DNA of 46,236 nucleotides from assembly GCA_003138485.1 (NCBI GenBank), contig PLGF01000139.1, positions 1-46,236 on the forward strand. The letters are read 5' to 3'. The stretch comes from Verrucomicrobiales bacterium (GTDB lineage Bacteria > Verrucomicrobiota > Verrucomicrobiia > Limisphaerales > Palsa-1400). The notes under the pieces were generated by a model. That model saw only the letters and a list, made by a program, of their open reading frames with translations, did no database searches and was not told where the DNA came from. Below, one piece after another: positions 1 to 7,951 of this stretch (position 1 is the first letter of the stretch; each line of letters starts with the position of its first letter). A program made the position numbers and the translations under genes.

Positions 1-135
1 CGCGTCAACACCAACGCCGTCGTCACTCAAAACAACCTTTTCAACTTCCACACCTCCGCCATCGCCGACGACTACTCGGCCAACTGCGTCTTCTCCCTCA
101 ACAGCATATCGAACTGCATGTTCACCGAAGGGTGA
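1..135 (+). CDS. C-terminal end of an unidentified protein (partial)
   Basis: An open frame enters from the left edge and closes with TGA at 133-135, giving 44 residues. The residues are Asn/Ser-rich (it ends SNCMFTEG), with two cysteines and no charged clusters. No domain can be assigned from so short a tail. It could be the end of a secreted or structural protein, or a chance open frame. The plus strand and the in-frame stop are the only support. Confidence 0.3.
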   Translation, partial: RVNTNAVVTQNNLFNFHTSAIADDYSANCVFSLNSISNCMFTEG

Positions 136-284
136 GGCTTTCGGCGAGCCGGGGGTGATTCTCGGGGGAAAGGGACGGCTCCGCGAGGGCCCTACCATGG
201 CGTTTATGGTAGATGGCAAGGCTGTCGGCGGGCGTTTTGCCTTGCATCGCTCAAGAAATGAGAAGCGCCCCCACGGCACCCCTT

Positions 285-313
285 TTGACTTTCCTCCGCC
301 CTTGCTCTACTCT
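285..313 (+). promoter_or_regulatory. Candidate sigma-70 promoter of hisD
   Basis: TTGACT at 285-290 and TACTCT at 308-313 are separated by 17 bp. The predicted transcription start (about 319-321) lies only a few bases before the hisD ATG at 323, so the mRNA would be almost leaderless. This is pattern matching only. Confidence 0.4.
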
Positions 314-322
314 CCCGGCCGC

Positions 323-1624
323 ATGAATGTCATTTCCTGGCGCCAGGCCGATTTTGCCCGGCAAATCGAGCGCATGTTGGCGCCGTCAAGTTTGTTCGAT
401 CCCGCCATCGAGGAACAGACCCGCTCCATTATCGAAGCCGTCCGCACGCAAGGGGACACGGCCCTGGCCCAATTGACCGAGCGATTCAACGGCGCGCGCC
501 TCAATCCGGACCTCTTCGCAGTCAGCCAGGCCGAATTGCTCGCCGCCGCGATGCAGATTCCCCAGCCCCTCCGCACGGCCATCGCCCAAACCACTTCCAA
601 CGTCGAGGCCTTTGCCCGCCGTTCACGCCGCAAGAATTGGTCCATGCGCAACAGCCACGGCGCCATCGTCGGCGAGAAATTCGACCCCATCACCCGCGTA
701 GGGATCTACATTCCAGGCGGAGCCGCCCCGCTGGTTTCGACGGCGCTCATGACGGTCCCCCTGGCCCGCGTGGCGGGCTGCCCCGAAATTGTCGTCTGCA
801 CCCCTTGCGACCGCGAGGGACGCGTCAACCCCGCCCTGCTCTACGCGGCCCGCCGCGCGGGCGCGACGGAAATTTACCGGCTGGGCGGGGCGCAGGCCAT
901 CGCCGCGCTGGCCCTGGGCACGCCCGCCATCCGCAAGGTCAATAAAATCTTCGGACCCGGCAACGCATACGTCGTCGCCGCCAAACGCCTCCTCTTCGGC
1001 TACGCCGCCATGGATTTGCTGCCCGGCCCAAGCGAACTGCTGATTCTCGCCGACGACACGGCCCATCCCGCGTTTGTCGCGGCGGACCTGCTGGCGCAGG
1101 CCGAGCACGGCTCCGGCCACGAACGTGTCTGGCTGGTCACACCCTCGGCCAAGCTGCTCGCGGCAGCGCGGCGCGAACTCTCCCGCCAACTCCCCAAATT
1201 GGCGCGCCGCAAATTGATCGAGACCGCGCTGGCGCGCAACGCCTGGCTGGTCGAGACGCGCGACATGCCACAAGCCGTGTCCCTGGCCAATCGCCTGGCG
1301 CCGGAACATCTGGAAATCATGGCCCGCCAGGCCTCCATCCTGGCGCGTTCCCTCGTCACCGCCGGCGCGATCTTCCTGGGAAACGATTCCCCGACCGTTT
1401 TGGGCGATTACGTCGCCGGCCCCAGCCACACGCTCCCGGCCGGGGGCACCGGCGCCAGCTTCGCCGGATTGACGGTTGACCAGTTCCAGCGCCGCACCAG
1501 CGTCGTCGAGTACAAAAAACCCTCCTTGCGAAAGGCCCTCCGGGGCGTGCAGGAATTCGCGCAAATCGAAGGCCTCGACGCCCACGGCCGCTCGGCGGCT
1601 CTGCGCCTGGGGGGCGGACGGTAA
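323..1624 (+). CDS. hisD: Histidinol dehydrogenase
   Basis: HisD oxidises L-histidinol to L-histidine in two NAD-dependent steps, the last reactions of histidine biosynthesis, in the cytosol. The 433-residue product matches the usual length. Visible motifs are VGIYIPGG (about 127-133), FGPGNAYV (about 210-217), the zinc ligands Gln259 and His262 in QAEHG, and the catalytic Glu-His pair in LAPEHLE (about 325-331). A C-terminal His sits in GLDAHGR. The open frame extends upstream to 155, but the extra 56 residues are low-complexity and precede the conserved start. ATG 323 is therefore chosen; it sits just behind a TTGACT-17-TACTCT promoter. No other his genes are adjacent, so it is not part of a visible his operon here. 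Confidence 0.96.
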   Translation: MNVISWRQADFARQIERMLAPSSLFDPAIEEQTRSIIEAVRTQGDTALAQLTERFNGARLNPDLFAVSQAELLAAAMQIPQPLRTAIAQTTSNVEAFARRSRRKNWSMRNSHGAIVGEKFDPITRVGIYIPGGAAPLVSTALMTVPLARVAGCPEIVVCTPCDREGRVNPALLYAARRAGATEIYRLGGAQAIAALALGTPAIRKVNKIFGPGNAYVVAAKRLLFGYAAMDLLPGPSELLILADDTAHPAFVAADLLAQAEHGSGHERVWLVTPSAKLLAAARRELSRQLPKLARRKLIETALARNAWLVETRDMPQAVSLANRLAPEHLEIMARQASILARSLVTAGAIFLGNDSPTVLGDYVAGPSHTLPAGGTGASFAGLTVDQFQRRTSVVEYKKPSLRKALRGVQEFAQIEGLDAHGRSAALRLGGGR

Positions 1625-1637
1625 GGAGGCGGAAATA

Positions 1638-1753
1638 AGAGCTTATCCGTAAACAGACTTGGATTGGGGAGCGCGACCAGCCCGCGCTCCCGAAAAGAAT
1701 CGCATCGTCCTGATTGGAATCGTGTCGCGGGGAACTATTTACGGACAAGCTCT
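1638..1753. repeat. 116-bp MITE-like element with 16-bp terminal inverted repeats
   Basis: AGAGCTTATCCGTAAA at 1638-1653 is the inverse complement of TTTACGGACAAGCTCT at 1738-1753, with one mismatch in 16. Inside is a second inverted repeat (GGGAGCGCG against CGCGCTCCC, about 1667-1690). There is no coding capacity. The element sits between the convergent ends of hisD and the PHA-like gene and could also act as a bidirectional terminator. No convincing target-site duplication is visible. Confidence 0.6.
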
Positions 1754-1769
1754 AAATTAAGGCAGCCTA

Positions 1770-2072
1770 CTACTCCAGCGCCTGGCGGGCGTGGGCCAGG
1801 ACCTCCCGTTCAACACGGCTCTTGAACATAAGGGCTGCCAGCGGCACCTTCATTTCCACCACAACCTCGGCCTCCCGCACCTCCACGCTGCCGGAGACGG
1901 AGAAGCCCAGGGCGCGAAAACTGAACGTGTCCACATAACCGTTCCAGCTCTCCGCAATATCCGTTACATGGCCCGAGTTCTTCGCGCGAACTTCCGCAGC
2001 CAGCCGCGCAAGCCGCTGTTTGGCTTCCTCCTGGCTCAGTTGATGGCGGACCGACAGACTTATTTTCGGCAT
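1770..2072 (-). CDS. Polyhydroxyalkanoic acid system-like small protein (PHA_gran_rgn family)
   Basis: This is a 100-residue soluble protein starting MPKISLSVRHQLSQEEAKQR. It resembles the PHA granule-region small proteins (TIGR02610/PF09650): an N-terminal 'H.L...EA..R' helix, a central beta-rich part (WNGYVDTFSFRALGFSVSGS) and a closing amphipathic helix. In the named family these genes often accompany PHA synthesis, but no phaC or phasin is present here, so a PHA role is not supported by context. Similar proteins are widespread as orphans, and a lipid- or ligand-binding fold is an inference. The open frame runs 11 codons further upstream (to 2105), but that stretch lacks family character, so ATG 2072 is chosen. 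Confidence 0.72.
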   Translation of the reverse strand: MPKISLSVRHQLSQEEAKQRLARLAAEVRAKNSGHVTDIAESWNGYVDTFSFRALGFSVSGSVEVREAEVVVEMKVPLAALMFKSRVEREVLAHARQALE

Positions 2073-2124
2073 GACACAGTATAGAAAAATGGCGGCGATG
2101 GGCAATCCATCAAAAGTCCTTCTT

Positions 2125-2916
2125 TCAAACCGAACGCGGTCGCCGGCCGCCTTTGCCCTCGCGCTCCAGCGCGTGCGCCTCCCAAACCAAGCGCAGCCCC
2201 TCCAATGTCAGCAGCGGGTCAACCGCCGTGATCTCGGTGACTTTCGAGGACATCAGGCGGGCGTAACCGCCCGTGGCCACGACGCGCAGGCGGCGGCTGC
2301 GCAACGCCCGTCGCAACTCGCCAATGAGCGCGCGGATCAATCCCCGATACCCATGCACCGCTCCGATCAACATCGCCTGCCGGGTGTTCTTGCCCACCAC
2401 CCCCGCCACTTCCCGAATCCGAATCCGCGGCAACAACGCGGTCTTTTCATGCAGATAATCCGTCATCACGTTTAATCCGGGCGCGATGATTCCCCCCGCG
2501 TATTTGCCCCGCACGTCCACCACGTCGAACGTCACCGCGGTCCCAAAATCAACCACCACGACAGGCGCCCCGAAATGCCGCCGCGCCGCCACCGCGTTGG
2601 CCAGCCGATCCGCTCCAATCGTTTCCGGCCGGGGGTAATCAATCCCCACGCCGCGCACTGTCTTTGCGTTCAACTCCAGGCACGTCAGGCCGAACCTGGT
2701 CTTGACGTACTTTGCCACCTTCGGCGTGACCGCCGGCACAACACTACACAAGATCGCCCCCGTGATCTCAGGCATCTTCAGCACCCGGTCCGCCGCCGGT
2801 CCCGCTCCGCCCTTCAGCCAGCCTGCCGTGGGCACATCCCCCTGACGCACAACCCGCCGCCCATCGGCCAGGCCGATGTGCGTGTGAGTATTGCCGATGT
2901 CAAACAGCGCGATCAT
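2125..2916 (-). CDS. coaX: Type III pantothenate kinase
   Basis: CoaX phosphorylates pantothenate with ATP, the first step of coenzyme A synthesis, in the cytosol. The 263-residue product has the ASKHA-fold signature of the type III enzyme. DIGNTHTHIG (residues 6-15) is the phosphate-binding motif with Asp6. GADRLAN (about 101-107) and VVDFGTAVTFDVV (about 121-133) carry the conserved acidic residues, and GGIIAPGL follows at about 141. The type III enzyme typically needs a monovalent cation and is not feedback-inhibited by CoA; that is family knowledge. The frame opens at 2979, but the first 21 residues are not conserved-looking, so ATG 2916 directly before IALFDIGNT is used. It is divergent from glnE. 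Confidence 0.93.
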   Translation of the reverse strand: MIALFDIGNTHTHIGLADGRRVVRQGDVPTAGWLKGGAGPAADRVLKMPEITGAILCSVVPAVTPKVAKYVKTRFGLTCLELNAKTVRGVGIDYPRPETIGADRLANAVAARRHFGAPVVVVDFGTAVTFDVVDVRGKYAGGIIAPGLNVMTDYLHEKTALLPRIRIREVAGVVGKNTRQAMLIGAVHGYRGLIRALIGELRRALRSRRLRVVATGGYARLMSSKVTEITAVDPLLTLEGLRLVWEAHALEREGKGGRRPRSV

Positions 2917-3135
2917 CCCTCCATCGTCCCCCAATTGACCGCGAATGTAAACCCGGCTGATGACCGCCAACGGGCGCATGGGCGCATCTCATTTTCCAGC
3001 AACCCGCCAGGCACGGATGCGCTGGAATGACCAATGCCTAAGCCGTCATTCTCAATCGACATGTCCGAAATCTTGACGTACTACTTTGCCATTAGGACTT
3101 GCCCCAAAAAGTGAAATGCTCCAACGGCCTCGCTG

Positions 3136-6090
3136 ATGCGAACAAACATACCTCTCGAAATCATCGGCAACTGCGCGGACCCCGCGCGAGTCAAAGCGTG
3201 GCTGGAGCGGGTTCCCGCCGACGGCGCCGGCGTGCGCTGGCAGGAACTCTCCGCCGCCCAGGCCCGCGTGCTGGTGTCCCTCATCAGCGGTTCTCAGGCC
3301 GCCGCCGAACTGCTGCGCGCCCACCCAGACTGGCTGCCGCCGTTGCTCGAACCGGGTGCGGTGGAGCATCCCCGCCAGGAACAGGGCCTGCGCCGCGAGG
3401 TTGGGCAATGGCTGGCGCCCTTGCTGCAACGCGGCGAATATGAAGCCGCGTTCGGCCAGTTGCGCCTCTTCAAGCAGCGCGAAATGCTGCGGATCGCGGC
3501 GCGCGATCTGGCCCGCCTTGGCCCTCTCTTCCAGATCATGCGGGAGATTTCCAACGTCGCCGACCTTTGCCTCCAATCCGTCTTTCGCCTTTGCCACCGC
3601 CGATTGACCGGGCGCCTCGGCTCCCCGCGCCACCTCGACGCCCGGCAGCAGTGGCAGGAAACCACTTTTTCCGTCCTCGGCCTGGGCAAGCTGGGGGGAC
3701 AGGAATTGAATTACAGTTCGGATGTCGATGTTCTTTTTGTCTATGGCGAGGAAGGGCGCGTTTTCAAGGGCGCGCCCACCGGCGGCGAACCATCGGGCGG
3801 CGGCCTCTCCAATCACCAGTTCTTTACGCGCCTGGCGGAGATGATGATCGACGAAATCCGAACCATGACCGCCGATGGCTCTCTTTATCGCATCGACCTC
3901 CGTCTGCGGCCCGAAGGCAAAGGGGGGCCGCTGACCCGTTCCCTGGCCAGTTACGAGAACTACTATTCGCAATGGGGCCAGACATGGGAGCGGATGATGC
4001 TCATCAAGGCCCGGCCCGTCGCGGGCGACCCCTCCCTGGGCGCCGAATTCATCGAAATGACCCAGTCGTTCCGCTACCCGCGTTCCCTGAGCCGGCGGAC
4101 CTTGCGCGAGGTCGCCGCTGTCAAGACACGGATTGAAACCGAGATCGTCAAACAGGGGGAACTCGACCGCAACGTCAAACTGGGCCGCGGCGGGATCCGC
4201 GAGATTGAATTCATCGCCCAGACGCTTCAACTCCTCCACGCCGGCCGCCAGCCTTTCCTCCAAGGCACGGCCACCGTTCCCGTGCTTGAAAAAATGGCCC
4301 AATACTCTCTCCTGCCCGCCGAAGACGCCGCCCAATTGTCCGACGCTTACATCTTCTTCCGCGAAGTCGAGCACCGCTTGCAGATGGAATCCGGCCAGCA
4401 AACCCACACCATCCCCGCCGAGCGCCGGCCCCTCCTGCGACTGGCCCGCCTGATGGGCTGCGCCACGCCGGCCCGATTCGAGGCGGCCCGCCGCAAGCAC
4501 GCCGGCGCCGTTCGCAGGATTTACGACCATCTCCTGGCTGGCGACGAGCCGCCCGCGCCGGATTTGCCGCCCCTGGATTCGCCCGAAGCGACCGCGCCCT
4601 GGAAGGATTTGTTGACGCGCAGCGGCTTCCGCGACGCCGACAGCGCCTTTGGCATGGTCAAACTTTTTATCCTGGGGCCGGACTACGCCCATGTTTCCGC
4701 GCGCACGGTCGAATTGGCGAGCGAACTGTGGCCGCGCTTCCTGGCGATGTGCCCGCGCCTTGAGTCCGCCGAAGCGGGCACGCCGGGGCGCGTTTTGTCG
4801 GACCCGGACCGCGTGCTGGTGCGCCTGGCCGGCTATATCGAAGCCTACGGCGCGCGGGCGCCGCTCTACGAGTTGTGGATTCATAACCCCTCGCTCTTCG
4901 AGTTGTTGCTGCTCTTGTTCGACCGCTCGGAATTCCTTGCCGAACGCGCCGTCCGCGCCCCCGACCTGGTGGACGAACTGGAATTGAGCGGACGCCTCAA
5001 CCGCTCCAAAGGCCCCGGCGAAATCCTGGCCGATTTGCGCCACGGCGTCGGCGACGCCGATCAGGGGCTGTGGTTGCGCCGGTATCATCAAGCCGAATTG
5101 ATGCGCATCGGCTTGCGCGACATACTCGGCCTGGCCGATTTCGAGCATAATCTCCTGGAACTCTCCGGCCTGGCCGACGCCTGCCTTCAATACGGCGTCG
5201 ATGTCTTGATGCGCCGGCACAGCTTGAAGTCCGCCCCCTTCTGCGTGGTCGGCCTCGGCAAATTGGGCGGACGCGAGATCAATTATGGTTCCGACCTTGA
5301 CATTGTGTTCGTGGCCCGTGCTGGAGCGGCGAATCTGCCGCAATGCCAGCGCCTGGCTGTGGAGTTTCTGGAGCTTATTTCGGCTCAAACCGAATCGGGC
5401 GCCACCTTCCAACTCGACGCCCGCCTCCGGCCCGACGGCGAAAAGGGTCTCCTGGTCAACACTCTGGAAGCCAACCAGGACTATTACCGCAAGCGGGCGG
5501 GACTCTGGGAAATCCAGGCCCTGACACGCGCCCGCGCCATTGCCGGCGACCTGCAAGTGGGCGCGATGTACGAGCGGATGGCCGGGGCGCTGGGCAATTT
5601 TTCCCCGAAAAACGTCGCCGCCAAAGCCGTCCCGGCCGCCTATACGCCCTCATGGCTCGCCGAAATCGACCAGATGCGCCAGCGCGTCGCCAACGAGCGC
5701 ACGCCGGCCGGCATGGACCATTTGGCGATCAAAACCGGCGTCGGCGGGCTGATGGACGCGGAATTCCTGGCCCAAGCCCTATGCCTGGCTCATGGCTGGC
5801 AGGAACCCAACACTCTCCAGGCCTTGCGCCGGGCGCGGGAAACGGGAGTCCTGGCGGTGGCTGACGCGGAAGCCCTCCTGGGTAACTACCTTCAATTGCG
5901 GCGAATTGAAGGCATCCTGCGCCGCTGGAGTTTCGAGGGCGAAACCCTCCTGCCCGACGAGCCGGCCCCCTTCCAACGCGTCGCCGTCCGATGCGGCTAC
6001 GCCGGCGCCGCCCAATTCCGCCTCGCCCTGCAAGCCATCCGCGCCGCCATCCGCGCCGTTTATCAAAAACACTTCCAGCCCGCGTCCTGA
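3136..6090 (+). CDS. glnE: Bifunctional glutamine synthetase adenylyltransferase/deadenylase
   Basis: GlnE adenylylates and deadenylylates glutamine synthetase, tuning nitrogen assimilation to PII status. The 984-residue length fits the full two-domain enzyme. The N-terminal (adenylyl-removing) nucleotidyltransferase domain shows GLGKLGGQELNYSSDVDVLF at about residues 180-199. The C-terminal (adenylylating) domain shows GLGKLGGREINYGSDLDIVF at about 705-724. Each has the DxD metal-binding pair and a downstream 'D.RLRP.G..G.L' motif (IDLRLRPEGKGGPL and LDARLRPDGEKGLL). A GGIREIEF motif joins the two parts. No glnA or glnB lies nearby. A very long antisense frame covers much of this gene and is judged a shadow. 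Confidence 0.96.
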   Translation: MRTNIPLEIIGNCADPARVKAWLERVPADGAGVRWQELSAAQARVLVSLISGSQAAAELLRAHPDWLPPLLEPGAVEHPRQEQGLRREVGQWLAPLLQRGEYEAAFGQLRLFKQREMLRIAARDLARLGPLFQIMREISNVADLCLQSVFRLCHRRLTGRLGSPRHLDARQQWQETTFSVLGLGKLGGQELNYSSDVDVLFVYGEEGRVFKGAPTGGEPSGGGLSNHQFFTRLAEMMIDEIRTMTADGSLYRIDLRLRPEGKGGPLTRSLASYENYYSQWGQTWERMMLIKARPVAGDPSLGAEFIEMTQSFRYPRSLSRRTLREVAAVKTRIETEIVKQGELDRNVKLGRGGIREIEFIAQTLQLLHAGRQPFLQGTATVPVLEKMAQYSLLPAEDAAQLSDAYIFFREVEHRLQMESGQQTHTIPAERRPLLRLARLMGCATPARFEAARRKHAGAVRRIYDHLLAGDEPPAPDLPPLDSPEATAPWKDLLTRSGFRDADSAFGMVKLFILGPDYAHVSARTVELASELWPRFLAMCPRLESAEAGTPGRVLSDPDRVLVRLAGYIEAYGARAPLYELWIHNPSLFELLLLLFDRSEFLAERAVRAPDLVDELELSGRLNRSKGPGEILADLRHGVGDADQGLWLRRYHQAELMRIGLRDILGLADFEHNLLELSGLADACLQYGVDVLMRRHSLKSAPFCVVGLGKLGGREINYGSDLDIVFVARAGAANLPQCQRLAVEFLELISAQTESGATFQLDARLRPDGEKGLLVNTLEANQDYYRKRAGLWEIQALTRARAIAGDLQVGAMYERMAGALGNFSPKNVAAKAVPAAYTPSWLAEIDQMRQRVANERTPAGMDHLAIKTGVGGLMDAEFLAQALCLAHGWQEPNTLQALRRARETGVLAVADAEALLGNYLQLRRIEGILRRWSFEGETLLPDEPAPFQRVAVRCGYAGAAQFRLALQAIRAAIRAVYQKHFQPAS

Positions 6091-6145
6091 ATTGAAGTTT
6101 GGAAAGTTCTGTCCGATTTATGCCAAGTCGTAGATTTATTAGTGG

Positions 6146-7717
6146 ATGCAGGACTTGAACGACATTGAATTGCTTGACCGTTACGCCACGAAAGGCAGCG
6201 AGGAGGCGTTCGCCGCGCTCGTTGCGCGGCATGTCAACCTGGTCTATTCCGTCGCTCTGCGCCATGCCGGCAACCCGCATCTGGCTGAAGATGTCACCCA
6301 GACCGTTTTCATCCTGCTTGCCCGCAAGGCGCATCTGTTCGGCAAAAGAACCATCCTCCAGGGCTGGCTCCACAAAACCGCCTGGTTTACCGCCGACAAC
6401 ATTCTCAAAACCACCATCCGGCGGCAAAACCGCGAACAGGAGGCCTTTGTGCAATCGCGCTTGAACGAACCGGGATCCGACATCTGGGCGCAAGTCGCAC
6501 CGCTGCTGGACAGCGCGATCGCCGGATTGAACGAAAAGGACCGCAACGCCATCGTGCTCCGATTTTTTAACGGCCGGAAACTCAGCGAGGTGGGAGCCGC
6601 CCTGGGCACCAGTGAAGATGGCGCCACCAAACGAGTCAATCGCGCGGTGGAGAAACTGCGCGATTATTTCACCAAGCGCGGGGTTGTGCTGTCGGCAGCC
6701 ACCCTGACCGCCATCATGGCCGCCAATTCCGTCCAGGCCGCTCCGGCGGGTCTGGCCACCGCCACCACCGCCGCATCGCTGGCCGGGGCGGCCGCCACAG
6801 GTTTGTCCGGTCTCATTACAACTGTAACGAAAGTTATCATTATGTATAAAAAATCATCCGCGGTATTGGGAATCGCCCTGGCTGCCGCTGTCGCGGCGCC
6901 ATTCATCGTCGCCAAAGCCGAACCGACGCCCGCCGGACCGCCGCCCTTCCAGTATGGATTGTATGTCCACTTCGGCATATCGACTTTTGCCGGGTATCGG
7001 GGAGCCACGGCTACGGGGGACGCCCCCGCCGAACGTTATGCCCCCGCCGGCTTGGATGTCGCCGGCTGGATTCGGACGGCGAAGCAGGCGGGGATGGATT
7101 GCGCCGTTCTCACCGTCAAGCACGAGGCGGGTTTCTGCCTGTGGGACGCCGACAATTACGACTACGACGTGGCCAACAGTCCGGTAAAAACGGACGTCGT
7201 GGCGGAATTCATGGCCGCGTGCAAAACCGAAGGCATCATGCCGGGCATTCATTATTCCATTCCCGACGCGTACAACGAAGGCACGGTCATGTTCAACGGA
7301 CCTGTCTCCGCGGAGTATTTCGAGTTGATCAAGAGACAGACGAAGGAACTGCACACCAAATACCCGGAGATCAAGGTCCAGGTGTTTGACATTGCGTACC
7401 GACTTTCGAAAAGCCAGTTGCAGGAACTCCGTCAGACGGTGAAAGCCGTGAACCCGTCGTGCGCCGTTCTTTGCGAAATGGGCAATGCCTCGCAATCAAA
7501 ATACGCTTGCGACACGGTGAACCAAGGGTGGTTTTGGGCGCCCAATGCCCAGATCACCCCGGCTCAGAAACTCTACGCGGAATACTCCGACGCGCGCGCC
7601 AAGGGATTCCCCTTCCTGCTCAACGTCGGTCCGGATAGATCCGGGCACATCCCCGACCAAGACACCGCCACGCTGATGGAGATGAAGCGGCTGATCGGGC
7701 AAAACCCTCCGCAGTAA
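6146..7717 (+). CDS. ECF sigma factor fused to a GH29 alpha-L-fucosidase-like domain
   Basis: This 523-residue single frame joins two unrelated modules. Residues 1-175 are an ECF sigma-70 factor: region 2 shows AFAALVARHVNLVYSVALRH and DVTQTVFILLARKA, and region 4 shows LNEKDRNAIVLRFFNGRKLSEVGAALG. An Ala-rich linker (185-230) leads to a hydrophobic segment (about 239-255) beginning MYKKSS at Met233. Residues about 268-520 resemble glycoside hydrolase family 29: YGLYVHFGISTF, AVLTVKHEAGFCLWDAD, YDYDVANSPVKTDVV, KTEGIMPGIHYS and FLLNVGPDRSGHIP. The family's KHHDG is KHEAG here. The usual nucleophile context WFDG becomes VFDIAY (Asp415), so catalysis is uncertain. Met233 could be an internal start that yields a secreted enzyme with the signal-like end AKA-EP. 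The reading frame is continuous across the junction. Confidence 0.88.
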   Translation: MQDLNDIELLDRYATKGSEEAFAALVARHVNLVYSVALRHAGNPHLAEDVTQTVFILLARKAHLFGKRTILQGWLHKTAWFTADNILKTTIRRQNREQEAFVQSRLNEPGSDIWAQVAPLLDSAIAGLNEKDRNAIVLRFFNGRKLSEVGAALGTSEDGATKRVNRAVEKLRDYFTKRGVVLSAATLTAIMAANSVQAAPAGLATATTAASLAGAAATGLSGLITTVTKVIIMYKKSSAVLGIALAAAVAAPFIVAKAEPTPAGPPPFQYGLYVHFGISTFAGYRGATATGDAPAERYAPAGLDVAGWIRTAKQAGMDCAVLTVKHEAGFCLWDADNYDYDVANSPVKTDVVAEFMAACKTEGIMPGIHYSIPDAYNEGTVMFNGPVSAEYFELIKRQTKELHTKYPEIKVQVFDIAYRLSKSQLQELRQTVKAVNPSCAVLCEMGNASQSKYACDTVNQGWFWAPNAQITPAQKLYAEYSDARAKGFPFLLNVGPDRSGHIPDQDTATLMEMKRLIGQNPPQ

Positions 7718-7951
7718 AGGGAAGCTCTGAATTACTTGAAAGCAAGGCCGACCAAGGCAAGACGAGTTGATTGCCAACCGGGGCGATTCCCAAGGCCGGG
7801 GGCGCGGTCACGGTGAAGGCGTTGATGCGATTACCGCCTGAAGGCGGGACACGCGACGCCTGAACCGCCCAAAAGCGGGACAGGGTTCCAGGTGAAATAC
7901 GAGACCGACGGCATTTTCCAAGCGCGGCATTGCCGCTGTATATAACATGGC
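7718..7951. other. Gap between the sigma-GH29 gene and the anchor-domain gene
   Basis: I see no gene here. A short palindrome CCGCCTGAAGGCGG lies near the middle, and the AT-rich sequence TGTATATAAC just before ATG 7952 could be a -10 element. No convincing -35 pairs with it. Confidence 0.3.

Noticed and set aside
155..322. Upstream extension of the hisD frame
   Set aside because: The 56 extra residues are not HisD-like, and a promoter lies inside.
3052..5556. 834-codon open frame antisense to glnE
   Set aside because: It mirrors the glnE codon pattern in GC-rich DNA, shows no domain and opposes a certain gene.
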